IMG/VR virus record: IMGVR_UViG_3300027763_002006 | Span: 1-64,000 of that record | Strand: one strand, 5' to 3' | DNA from: a virus | Length of the DNA: 64,000 nucleotides | Shown here: positions 8,470 through 16,610 of the stretch, in pieces | How positions within the stretch are numbered: position 1 is the first letter of the stretch | Layout of the letters: each line of letters starts with the position of its first letter | Program-made: the position numbers and the translations under genes | The notes under the pieces: generated by a model | What the model was told of the DNA's origin: nothing | What the model saw: only the letters and a program-made list of their open reading frames with translations | Databases searched by the model: none

Positions 8470-9846
8470 TTATTCTTGTTCATCGGTATGCGCTAGACAG
8501 CCTTCCCAGAAACTGTTATTACTGTAAGGACATTGATTAGGGTCAGTTATATTTCTAGCATCTGCCCAACGATCGCCTGCGGCATGTCCGCTACAGTCTT
8601 TAGTACAGGGATAACCTTTATACACGCCAGCTTCCAATACATCTTTCCATATAACGTTTAAATCTTCTAACATTTCAGATTCGTTTTTAGCACGGCCGCT
8701 TTTCATGTTAGCACACCAGTGATACATTTTGGCACGTTCGCCACTGGCATCTTTTGCTTTTGATCTTAGGTCAGAGACACTTCCGTCACAGCTTGCACCA
8801 CTGCGTTTAACACGTCCAGGACGACTTTTGCCTTTGACCTTACCATCTGCAAAATTCTCTGCTACATCCTGCTGACCTTCCACAGTAAGCCTGTCTAATG
8901 CTATTGGATTTAATACAACATTCGGTTTCAAGCCTTTGGTGTTAGCATAGGCCACATACACTTGATCTGTGGGTTCTATAACAAAACTCACACAATGTTT
9001 ACCGGGCCAGTCTGGTTTGCCCACACTAAACCAAATGCCTATCACAGGAATAAATGGATGTTCATCTGTGCTCAACCGACCATATTCCCGTTCGCCTGTG
9101 GCGTCACGCAGAGGTTTTAGTCCTCCACTTTTCTTAATTGCTTCTAGCCTATTGGTACAATGATAAACCCTTTGCCCCACTATGTCTTGTCCAGGAAATA
9201 AGTTCGTACCGGGAACATTCTTAGGTGGTCTAAGTCCTTGGTAGTTGACAAAGTTTTCTTTTACTGGTGGTATTGGTTTGATTCTGCTCAACTCATATCT
9301 AACTATGCTACCAGTGTCTGCACGGAAAGGCCTGTAGCCCCAAGTGCGAGCGTAACGCTGTACCAGTCGGTCGTATAATTTGGCACGACTTTCACGGTTT
9401 TGGTCAGGCTCCACTTCTTTGCTGGCTGAAAATGTCAATCGTTTTGGATTGTGTTCTTTAATGTATTGCTGGATAGCGGCCAATACTGTGGCAAATACTC
9501 GTTGAGCATCACCGTCGCCAGTGACTTCTTGGCTGTTGTTTCTATGGAACTCTACTTGTATGACTTCTTCACCTTCTTCATCATACTCCATGTTGAACAT
9601 AATACTTAGAAAGGTGTTGTCATCTAATCGTGCTATTGCGTCTACATCACCATAATGCTCACTGTTTTCCCATCGAAGTATTTTATAGGGTTGGTCAAAT
9701 GCTTCGGTGACTGCTTGATGCAATGCACTTTTAGGTTTATCTAAACTGAGGCCGCCCTCCATGACAGCAAGTTCGTAGTCAGTGAATTTACTTTCTACTT
9801 TTACATCTTGGCTGACATAGCCTGTAACAAATTGATCAGCTCTCAT
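8470..9846 (-). CDS. Multidomain virion protein with possible ADP-ribosyltransferase-like core and Cys-rich tail
   Basis: A 458-residue protein in three visible parts. Residues about 1-175 form an alpha/beta domain without known motifs. Residues about 215-310 contain VYHCTNRLEAIKKSGGLKP, then STDEHPFIP and GIWFS; this Y-H-x-T...A-I...G-L-x-P order recalls the Tpt1/ADP-ribosyltransferase fold, but the call is tentative. The tail has GKSRPGRVKRSGASC, then MYHWCANMKSGRAK and C-T-K-D-C-S-G-H near the end. These Cys/His modules could bind zinc and are familiar from uncharacterised T4-like phage proteins. T4 packages an ADP-ribosyltransferase (Alt) in its head, so the context is suggestive. Confidence 0.55.
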   Translation of the reverse strand: MRADQFVTGYVSQDVKVESKFTDYELAVMEGGLSLDKPKSALHQAVTEAFDQPYKILRWENSEHYGDVDAIARLDDNTFLSIMFNMEYDEEGEEVIQVEFHRNNSQEVTGDGDAQRVFATVLAAIQQYIKEHNPKRLTFSASKEVEPDQNRESRAKLYDRLVQRYARTWGYRPFRADTGSIVRYELSRIKPIPPVKENFVNYQGLRPPKNVPGTNLFPGQDIVGQRVYHCTNRLEAIKKSGGLKPLRDATGEREYGRLSTDEHPFIPVIGIWFSVGKPDWPGKHCVSFVIEPTDQVYVAYANTKGLKPNVVLNPIALDRLTVEGQQDVAENFADGKVKGKSRPGRVKRSGASCDGSVSDLRSKAKDASGERAKMYHWCANMKSGRAKNESEMLEDLNVIWKDVLEAGVYKGYPCTKDCSGHAAGDRWADARNITDPNQCPYSNNSFWEGCLAHTDEQE

Positions 9847-9847
9847 A

Positions 9848-12631
9848 TTAGCTCATTATAGGCACAACTTCAATTTGTACCAAGTCTGTGTTCGGGGCAT
9901 GTTGTCTTATCCATTGTAAAGCGACACCATTAGCATCTGACTGCGAATTACCAATACCGCTGAATCTATATAATTCTTGTCCAGTGTCAACATTCATTAC
10001 TTTCCAAGCACCTGTAAACGTACCGGGTGTTGCACGTTGTTGTGCTAGGTCTGTTGTGCTACCTGGTACAGGACTCGACCCTTCAGCAGGACGAACAGGA
10101 GTTGCTATCCAACCGTTGGCTGTAAAGAATTGTTGTTCTGTGCTTTGACCTATATTCAAGTTCCATCTACGTCTAGCTTTTTGCATTGCTTCGAATTCAC
10201 TACTAGCAACAACTTCTACACCCTGTCTTTGATATGGAGAATCACTGCCTTGAACCTTCCAAACAAAAGGTCTGTCTGTTCTAGGACCAGGATTGCGAGC
10301 AAGTTCTAAGTCAGGCTCAATGTCTTGAATATCACTGCGCCCTACTGGAAGAACGCTGTAGTTGCCGTTGAGGCCGCGGCCATATAATTCGCCAAGTTCA
10401 TTTGCTCTTGCTTGAGTATTAGGAGTTGGACTGAAACGGTGCAATTCACGGCCCAAGCCATCGACAACTTTCCATTGTCCTGTTGGACTTGTTACGTCTT
10501 GTCCTACACTACCAGCTGGTTGTGGTGTACCTGCGGCGGCACGAATTGGATTTGCTAGTATTGGTTCAGCATTGCTATCGCCCCAGCGTCTAACACCAAT
10601 CATACGTTTTGCTTGGAATGGTTGTAATCCATGTGGACCGTGATTAATATAATCATCTAGGAAAGTCAATGCTTGTTCATCTGAAGTAACATTACTAGGA
10701 ACTGGCTCGTCTAACTTTTTGTTTCTATCTAAGTTAAACAATTCATAACGGTTCTTGTCAAATCTAGGACGATGGCCTAGGCTTCTTGGATCTGTGGTAG
10801 GAATGCCGTTATTGTAACGCCATTTTCTATAATCGTCACCAGTTGCGTCATAGTTATCCATTGTTCCATCAGGATCTACACTCTTAAATGTGCCAATGAC
10901 TTCACCGGTTCGACTGTTATATACTTCCCAGTTGTCTGCGTTGTTATCAAACGGGCGAACTGGATAAACGGCAGCCGCAGTTAATGCACTTAGTTTTAGG
11001 CTCCATTCACTGGCTGCTTTTTCTAATGCTTCTTCTTTTGATGTAGCAACAACTTCAATACTGGCGCCAGATTTACCGCGTCCTTCTTTGTCAACACGAT
11101 ACCACATTTTCTTACCATTGGGTTCTTTGCCTGCCTTACGTTCAAACTGTGCTTGTTTAATAAAACTCTTCAATGCACTCTGAGGTAATTCACCTGCGGC
11201 ATATCTAGCAAAGTAAGCCATTGTGTTAGTAGCATCGTTGTCATTGCCGGCCAATAACTTATAAAGTTTTTTAGCATATTCTTCTTTGTATTTTGTTTCA
11301 TCTACTGCGGCATCCATGGCAACAACGAAACGCAACAATGTTGTTTCAATCTTATCAAAATTACTGTTTAACCAATCGCCGCCTGGGCTACGGAATTCTA
11401 TGTAACCGTCTTTGGTATTAACGCTGGTATATTTGTTTGTACTACCACTGTGTATTAATTTTGCGGCGCTGGTGTTTAAGTGCTCTTTCATAGTGTCTAA
11501 CAAACGTTTGACATCTTCTGGACGCTGTGTAATATTATCTCTAACAATCTTTAGTGCGCTTTTTGCATATGTATTACCACTGCGACCAAAGTTTTCTAAA
11601 ACATATTCATCGCCCATTAGAATAGCAAGTTTAACATAGTCTAGATTTTGCAAGTCGCCCTGCCATTTTGGAACACTAACATTGATGTGTAAGCCCGTAC
11701 TGTCATTTGTATAGCAGCCAGTTTTGTCTGCCCAGGCTTTAACTTTTTTCAAGTCATCTAATAGTTCATCTATGGGCAATGCTGGGCTAACAAATTCTAA
11801 GCCACCATCTTCGTCATCATCTGCTTCTAAACTACCGTCGGGTTCTACAACATAGTGCAATTCTGTGGCACTGGGTCTTGTTATACTACGACTGTGATAG
11901 TTATTGCTGGCCTGTACTTCTTTGCCAATGGCACGACTAAAACTATCTGCGGCATCCTCTATGGTAACTCCTCCTGTTTCTCTTTCGGGAGTAAAGTAAT
12001 GCGGCCAAGTCATGTTGTACTTGACTTCGACATCTTGCATGGTATTAATATCAGCACTTTCCAACCATTCGCTTTCCATGTCAGCATCTCTGTAGAAATT
12101 ATCACGGAAATCTTCTTGAGCATCATCATACCAAGGACTGATTTGATCTTCAACTACTTTGGCGGCTGCGTTTCTATAATCTTCTTTAGAAGGATCGGGG
12201 TAATCTCCGCTGGCGCTGGCAGCTACTTCTAGTATACCAAATACATCGCTGGGCGCGGCATTATATCGTAACCAATCATAGATCATTTCTTCTTTATCTG
12301 TTGCCCAACGATCGTCGATGTGTTCACCTAACCATTCAATATAATCTTCCTGCATTTTTTCGCGAAGTCTCTCTACATCTCTGCGACTATTAAAATCACC
12401 GTCATAGAAGAAATCAAAAGCATCTTGAATACTGTTTATGCTTTGATCTTGATCGTAGTCTGTTTCGCGATAGTCATCATCATAGTCATCATCGCCTTGG
12501 TTTGCACCAGGAACAATCATTTCAAATTCCATGCCTGCCTTGGCGCCGATATCTTTGGCAGCACGACGTAGAGCACTGGGGCTCATGTTTATTTCGTTGA
12601 GTAGTTGTTCTTTTAGTTCTAGGTATTTCAT
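9848..12631 (-). CDS. Large virion-type protein with amidoligase domain and repeated C-terminal modules
   Basis: A 927-residue protein. The leader MKYLELKEQLLNE ends in L-N-E. Near residues 35-45 is AGMEFEMIVPG, and around 260-330 are EPDGSLEADDDEDGGLEFVSP and STGLHINVSVP. This G-x-E-x-E...D-x-S-L...E-x-V-S-P...G-x-H-x-x-V pattern is the signature of the amidoligase family (COOH-NH2 ligases that join amino groups to carboxylates using ATP). From about residue 510 two related module pairs occur: G-A-S-I-E-V-V-A-T-S with GVEVVASS, and WEVYNSRTGEVIGTF with WKVMNVDTGQELYRF. They look like internal duplications, possibly substrate or cell-wall binding. Location in the leader block suggests it travels in the virion. 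Confidence 0.7.
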   Translation of the reverse strand: MKYLELKEQLLNEINMSPSALRRAAKDIGAKAGMEFEMIVPGANQGDDDYDDDYRETDYDQDQSINSIQDAFDFFYDGDFNSRRDVERLREKMQEDYIEWLGEHIDDRWATDKEEMIYDWLRYNAAPSDVFGILEVAASASGDYPDPSKEDYRNAAAKVVEDQISPWYDDAQEDFRDNFYRDADMESEWLESADINTMQDVEVKYNMTWPHYFTPERETGGVTIEDAADSFSRAIGKEVQASNNYHSRSITRPSATELHYVVEPDGSLEADDDEDGGLEFVSPALPIDELLDDLKKVKAWADKTGCYTNDSTGLHINVSVPKWQGDLQNLDYVKLAILMGDEYVLENFGRSGNTYAKSALKIVRDNITQRPEDVKRLLDTMKEHLNTSAAKLIHSGSTNKYTSVNTKDGYIEFRSPGGDWLNSNFDKIETTLLRFVVAMDAAVDETKYKEEYAKKLYKLLAGNDNDATNTMAYFARYAAGELPQSALKSFIKQAQFERKAGKEPNGKKMWYRVDKEGRGKSGASIEVVATSKEEALEKAASEWSLKLSALTAAAVYPVRPFDNNADNWEVYNSRTGEVIGTFKSVDPDGTMDNYDATGDDYRKWRYNNGIPTTDPRSLGHRPRFDKNRYELFNLDRNKKLDEPVPSNVTSDEQALTFLDDYINHGPHGLQPFQAKRMIGVRRWGDSNAEPILANPIRAAAGTPQPAGSVGQDVTSPTGQWKVVDGLGRELHRFSPTPNTQARANELGELYGRGLNGNYSVLPVGRSDIQDIEPDLELARNPGPRTDRPFVWKVQGSDSPYQRQGVEVVASSEFEAMQKARRRWNLNIGQSTEQQFFTANGWIATPVRPAEGSSPVPGSTTDLAQQRATPGTFTGAWKVMNVDTGQELYRFSGIGNSQSDANGVALQWIRQHAPNTDLVQIEVVPIMS

Positions 12632-12635
12632 AGTT

Positions 12636-14213
12636 TTATGATTTACTCTTATTTATTAGTGACCAACCTTTGTCGTTTGTAGATTCATTAGCATCTGAGA
12701 TTTGTTGTAGTTTATTTTGTTTAAGCCATTGTTCGTAGTCCCATTTGCTTCTAAAATTCTTGTGAATTGTTGGGTTTAAATTTTTATCTTTACTAAAATG
12801 CAAACGTTGTTTTGTAATTTCTAAAGGATCATGAGCGTCTTTATCACCAGCAAAGTAATCACGCATAGTGGCTAAACTTGCTTCGTCTGTGGTCTGTTTT
12901 ACTGGAACATCAAACACTGTGTAATATCTCTGTGTCTTTTCATTCCATACTGTACGACCTTTAACACCGCTGATCTTTTCTTGTGCTGTCATTTGATCCC
13001 AAGTCTTGGCCACTGTTTGTTGTTCGTCTTCGCCCATGTGCTTAAAGTATTGAACTTGTCGTTCACGTTTTTCAGCACCAGCTTTTGTAGGATACTTGCC
13101 TAAGTTCTTATCACCGTGTTTAGATTTTAATTCCCAGCCGCCTGCAACTTTGACAATATGTTCATCTAAGCCTTCATCCATGTCACCATCCATAGTAAAG
13201 CCAAAATATTCTGTTGCTATTTTTTGTATTTCGGCTGCATGTGGTGAGTTAGTTAGATAGTCTGTAACTAAATCATGAATATGTCCTGGATTGCGAGCCT
13301 GATCAATAGCCTTAGGTAATGGGATTTCTCCGTACTTCCAACTAAGGTACACAGCACCAGGACTGTCTAAGAACCAAAATCCAAAATTTTCTTCCCATTC
13401 TAGTCCATACTTCTGAACTTCGGCATTTAGCTTAATCACATTACTTGGATCTTGTGGTTTGCGGCAAAATACTTCAAACTTATTCTGGCCCAAATAGTTC
13501 GCCTTGAAAGGTTTACCAAAATCTTGTGGAGTATACTTGTCATCATCATCGTCACCGCCAAAGCCCGGGCTTGGTGCAAATTCATTCAAGCCTTCCGCCA
13601 CACCTTCTTTAACCTTCTTAGACTTTTTCACTGGCAAGGGATATTTCTCGCAGGCTTGTTTAACTGTGTCAAAGTATGTTAACCCGGCTACTTTTGCTTT
13701 AGGATCAGTACCACTGGCGTGATAGAAAGCAACCTTGTCATCAGCACGAGCCGCATCACGCAATGCTGTGGCACTGCTTACACGTGGACTTGGTACATGA
13801 ATAATTTCAGCAAACTTGTAATAGCCATGTGCGCCTTCTTTACCATTGTATTGATTTAATAACTTGCCACTCCAAGCCCAGTCATTGGCATCTGTGATAT
13901 ATGCTACTGTGGCACGTTCATTTTTACGTACCTTCTTAAAGATATAAGCTGCCAATGACAATACTGTTTGTTCAGGAACAATATGTCCAGCAATAGGAGG
14001 ATAAATTTCTTCCATCCAAGCTGACTTTTGTTCGAAAGTTAATGGGTCATTAGGACCAATAGTAGTAGCATTGGTTCCAATAAACCAATTTGCACCAGCT
14101 TGTTCCACTGTGCGCCATACTTCTATGTGTCCTTGATGTGCAGGATTAAATCTGCCAAAGGCAAATGCCACTGTTGCCGCCGTTGATTCTACTAATACTT
14201 GATTTATTTTCAT
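12636..14213 (-). CDS. NadM-like nucleotidyltransferase fused to accessory domains
   Basis: A 525-residue protein. After the leader MKINQVLVE comes a cytidylyltransferase-like domain (residues about 14-180): FAFGRFNPAHQGHIEVW carries the H-x-G-H nucleotide-binding motif, and SSATALRDA resembles the distal I-S-x-T-x-I-R motif of NMN adenylyltransferases. This domain could make NAD from NMN and ATP or transfer another nucleotide. A linker KEGVAEGLNEFAPSP with V-A-E and L-N-E sites and a run of Asp joins it to C-terminal domains. One of these contains GGWELKSKHGDKNLGKYPTK, a small W-x-L/V...G-K..A-x-x-R domain seen in many phage proteins. The linker could be cut by the prohead protease, releasing a free enzyme. 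Confidence 0.7.
   Translation of the reverse strand: MKINQVLVESTAATVAFAFGRFNPAHQGHIEVWRTVEQAGANWFIGTNATTIGPNDPLTFEQKSAWMEEIYPPIAGHIVPEQTVLSLAAYIFKKVRKNERATVAYITDANDWAWSGKLLNQYNGKEGAHGYYKFAEIIHVPSPRVSSATALRDAARADDKVAFYHASGTDPKAKVAGLTYFDTVKQACEKYPLPVKKSKKVKEGVAEGLNEFAPSPGFGGDDDDDKYTPQDFGKPFKANYLGQNKFEVFCRKPQDPSNVIKLNAEVQKYGLEWEENFGFWFLDSPGAVYLSWKYGEIPLPKAIDQARNPGHIHDLVTDYLTNSPHAAEIQKIATEYFGFTMDGDMDEGLDEHIVKVAGGWELKSKHGDKNLGKYPTKAGAEKRERQVQYFKHMGEDEQQTVAKTWDQMTAQEKISGVKGRTVWNEKTQRYYTVFDVPVKQTTDEASLATMRDYFAGDKDAHDPLEITKQRLHFSKDKNLNPTIHKNFRSKWDYEQWLKQNKLQQISDANESTNDKGWSLINKSKS
13590..13608 (-). repeat. 19-base repeat encoding the EGVAEG linker, copy 1
   Basis: Identical over 19 bases with positions 33291-33309 in an unrelated gene; both encode E-G-V-A-E-G in frame. 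The repeat marks a domain junction in each protein. Confidence 0.7.
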
Positions 14214-14221
14214 AATTTCTT

Positions 14222-14620
14222 TTATCCTACGTGTGCCGCAATTTGTTTACAAAGAGCAAAAAATACATCATCCGGCCAATCTTTCTTAAACATATTTACA
14301 CGATATGTTACATAGCGAATATTACCATGTATGTAACCTTGGTTGGAATTTATTCTATCTAAACTAGCTTGATTTGGACTGGCAGCACCTGCTGGAACAA
14401 ACGCCACTCCAGTTAAAGCACATTTCCAGCCTTGTTTATTAATAACTTCCCATGCATCGGCTGCTGTTATATTTACAGGAAAGCCTTTTCTTTTTGCTTC
14501 ATATGTTTGTCTACTGAATACACGACTCCAAGTAGAGTGTAATGGATTTGAACTATCATAACCAGGCAATTGCTTTGCATTGATCTTTGGTTTTGCTGTA
14601 TCTAATTCGTTTATTTTCAT
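14222..14620 (-). CDS. HNH-like endonuclease with capsid-leader-like N-terminus
   Basis: A 132-residue protein beginning MKINELDTAKPK. The body has the pattern of small HNH-type nucleases: AWEVINKQGWKCALTG, then SLDRINSNQGYIHGNIRYV, then R-V-N-M-F-K-K. The S-L-D-R-I and G-Y-x-x-G-N-I-R signatures are typical of HNH proteins found near phage genes, although the first His of a canonical motif is not obvious. The start at 14620 overlaps the stop of the upstream gene as ATGA; an in-frame TTG four codons earlier is less likely. It could be a homing-type nuclease or an injected nuclease. Confidence 0.6.
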   Translation of the reverse strand: MKINELDTAKPKINAKQLPGYDSSNPLHSTWSRVFSRQTYEAKRKGFPVNITAADAWEVINKQGWKCALTGVAFVPAGAASPNQASLDRINSNQGYIHGNIRYVTYRVNMFKKDWPDDVFFALCKQIAAHVG

Positions 14621-15765
14621 TGTGGTGTCCAACGCTTTCTTGGCACAAACTTCACGTTGCCGAATTGTTTATTTCCATCTGCATAACGCACACGACCTTC
14701 GCCGTTGGTGTCCCAGATATCTGCTCGGGGTCCTGACTCAATTTGGTCAATGACATTGTCTTTTAATATTTGTATAGCACGAACAATTTTAAATATCTCT
14801 TCTAATACATTGCCCTGTGCAGAATCTAATTCTTTGATCTTTGCCTGCTTTGGTGCGCTAACTTTAGTAGTCATCCATTGAAAGAAATGCTGTGTGCTGA
14901 TACTATCTAATTGTTTTGCTTTGGCACTTTGATTTACATAGTTATAAATGATCTGCTTTAAGTCGCTTAATCCAGGTACACCTTGTAGGAATGCGTCAAC
15001 TTTATTTGCATGTTGCTTGATATGATTCTCTACTTGTTGAATCATTGTAGTATCAACCTTAACTGGTGCTACATTGTATATTGGACCCAATACAATTAGT
15101 CTAGGATTAGCATTAAACATTGTAAAGTCTTTGATAGGAATTTGAGCTGAATCAGGTGCACCGTGTTCAGTAAAATAAGCATGTCCGACAACCATGACTT
15201 CTGCACTGGCAATTCTACGACCTAGTTCACTGTCTGCTCGTACATGATAACATGTTTGGCTTTTGGGATTGGGACAGAATGTATATACTCCGTCCTTTAA
15301 TTCTGGCGGGCTTAAAAATAACGCATCGGCATATACATAAAATGTATTATTGCCATCCAAGTCTTTAGGAGTGCCAGGTTCAAACAATGGTGCTAGGCCG
15401 GCAAATTTATCAGCAAACTGTTGACGTGCGGCAACTTCTTCTGGAGTAACTGCTTTGCCTGTGCTCATGATATACTTGGCCACATCTTCGCCGCTTTGTG
15501 GCATAACACCTTTGCTCCATTGAGCATGTCCATGCGGAGGAACAAATACACCGTTCTCACGACCCCAATATATTTGAGGATTACCATCCCACTTCATACG
15601 AACACTACTACTACCTTGCTCTGTGTTCATATCCTTTAAATGTTCCAATGCTTCGATAGTACCTTGACTGCCATAAAAGAATACAAGATCCTCTAAGTGA
15701 TTAAATGCTCGCCCTAGTCGAGGATCTACGGCTTCTAATAATTCTTTTAGTTCTAATAATCTCAT
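14617..15765 (-). CDS. KxDG ligase-like nucleotidyltransferase (DUF6267-like)
   Basis: A 382-residue protein starting MRLLELKELLEAV (L-L-E site). At residues about 55-66 lies RMKWDGNPQIYWGR, a K-x-D-G motif like that of ATP-dependent DNA/RNA ligases, whose lysine is adenylylated. Further motifs YADALFLSP and P-I-K-D-F-T are compatible with the ligase core but are not exact. I think it belongs to a phage family known as DUF6267; this is recollection, not a search. It overlaps the downstream HNH gene and the upstream nucleotidyltransferase gene by ATGA, so the three are tightly co-translated. A role in nucleic-acid end repair or in nucleotidylating a target is possible. Confidence 0.65.
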   Translation of the reverse strand: MRLLELKELLEAVDPRLGRAFNHLEDLVFFYGSQGTIEALEHLKDMNTEQGSSSVRMKWDGNPQIYWGRENGVFVPPHGHAQWSKGVMPQSGEDVAKYIMSTGKAVTPEEVAARQQFADKFAGLAPLFEPGTPKDLDGNNTFYVYADALFLSPPELKDGVYTFCPNPKSQTCYHVRADSELGRRIASAEVMVVGHAYFTEHGAPDSAQIPIKDFTMFNANPRLIVLGPIYNVAPVKVDTTMIQQVENHIKQHANKVDAFLQGVPGLSDLKQIIYNYVNQSAKAKQLDSISTQHFFQWMTTKVSAPKQAKIKELDSAQGNVLEEIFKIVRAIQILKDNVIDQIESGPRADIWDTNGEGRVRYADGNKQFGNVKFVPRKRWTPQ

Positions 15766-16505
15766 AGTCGGTTTAACATGTTACGGAACCATTCGTTAGT
15801 ACCGACTCTGCTTTCTTGTTTAACTTCTTTCCAGTTAGCATCTGCTCGACCACGTGCTAATAATTCTGCGGCCTGTTGTTGTGGTAATGCTGCCAATATA
15901 CTTTCAACACTACCCAATACTGCCGGATCACTTCGGCCAGTTAAAATCTCCGCTATCTTGGCTAAGTCATCTGTGACAAAGTCTGCTTTCTTACCCAGTC
16001 CATCACGGGCAAATAATCCCTGCCAAGCACTCCACATATAGCCCTTGTCTTTGGCCAGCATGGCCATTAATAATTGTTTGTTTACACCTTTATAAGGACT
16101 GCCTTTTGGAATATCGTGTGTATGAAATTTAGCAATCTGCGGTGCATTGGCAGTTACCATGATGTCGACTTGGTGATGTGCTCGACCCACAGGAACATTC
16201 ACATGAACATTAATACCTGTTTGTGCTGTGGCCAGACCTTGTTGAGCAATATAATCATTTAATGCCTTACGTGCTGTTTTAGCATCCTTGGCATTGAAAT
16301 AAGACATTACTGCGGCTTCATCTGCTAGTACGTCCATGTCGCCACTTTGATGTCCATGCTTGGGTGTGGCAGCACTGCCAACTGGTATAACTGTAATGCC
16401 AGTGCCCTGTAATGCGCCGTTAATTGTTTTTAGAATAACAGGAACGTCTTTATGGTCAAATGGCGTAGCATCTGCAAATACATTACCGCCTTCATTTAAT
16501 ATCAT
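15762..16505 (-). CDS. Pol-beta-like nucleotidyltransferase
   Basis: A 247-residue protein beginning MILNEGGNVF, a minimal leader with L-N-E. Motifs: PVGSAATPKHGHQSGDMDVL near residues 41-60 (G-S...D-x-D-V) and HHQVDIMV near 113 (third acidic residue). This is the active-site layout of the DNA polymerase beta/nucleotidyltransferase superfamily, which transfers NMPs to nucleic acids, proteins or small molecules. It overlaps the ligase-like gene by four bases, so the two likely work together. A late-type promoter and GGAG precede it, and it begins the transcript of the leader-bearing block. The start rests on this ATG with GGAG 8 bases before. Confidence 0.72.
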   Translation of the reverse strand: MILNEGGNVFADATPFDHKDVPVILKTINGALQGTGITVIPVGSAATPKHGHQSGDMDVLADEAAVMSYFNAKDAKTARKALNDYIAQQGLATAQTGINVHVNVPVGRAHHQVDIMVTANAPQIAKFHTHDIPKGSPYKGVNKQLLMAMLAKDKGYMWSAWQGLFARDGLGKKADFVTDDLAKIAEILTGRSDPAVLGSVESILAALPQQQAAELLARGRADANWKEVKQESRVGTNEWFRNMLNRL

Positions 16506-16527
16506 ACTAACTCCAATATATAACTAG

Positions 16528-16535
16528 TATTTATT
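16528..16535 (-). promoter_or_regulatory. Late promoter before the nucleotidyltransferase block
   Basis: Minus-strand AATAAATA about 22 bases upstream of the ATG, with GGAG between. It lies just after the strong terminator that ends the preceding gene, so it probably starts the 4-16.5 kb block transcript. Confidence 0.55.
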
Positions 16536-16573
16536 AGAAATAATACATTTAATTGATATAAATTATAGTCGTA

Positions 16574-16597
16574 AAAAAGCCCCTTGCGGGGCTTTTT
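16574..16597 (-). terminator. Rho-independent terminator (symmetric)
   Basis: A 10-base-pair stem AAAAAGCCCC/GGGGCTTTTT with loop TTGC. It follows the stop of the 698-residue fibre gene and is symmetric, so it can work on both strands. Confidence 0.9.
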
Positions 16598-16610
16598 CAT
16601 TGTGCTAATA

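Noticed and set aside
8007-8540. 177-residue plus-strand frame
   Set aside because: Lies opposite the 451-residue gene and the end of the next; Pro/Ser/Leu-rich shadow composition and no ribosome site.
13452-13722. Plus-strand frames within the NadM-like gene
   Set aside because: Shadows of a well-supported minus-strand gene.
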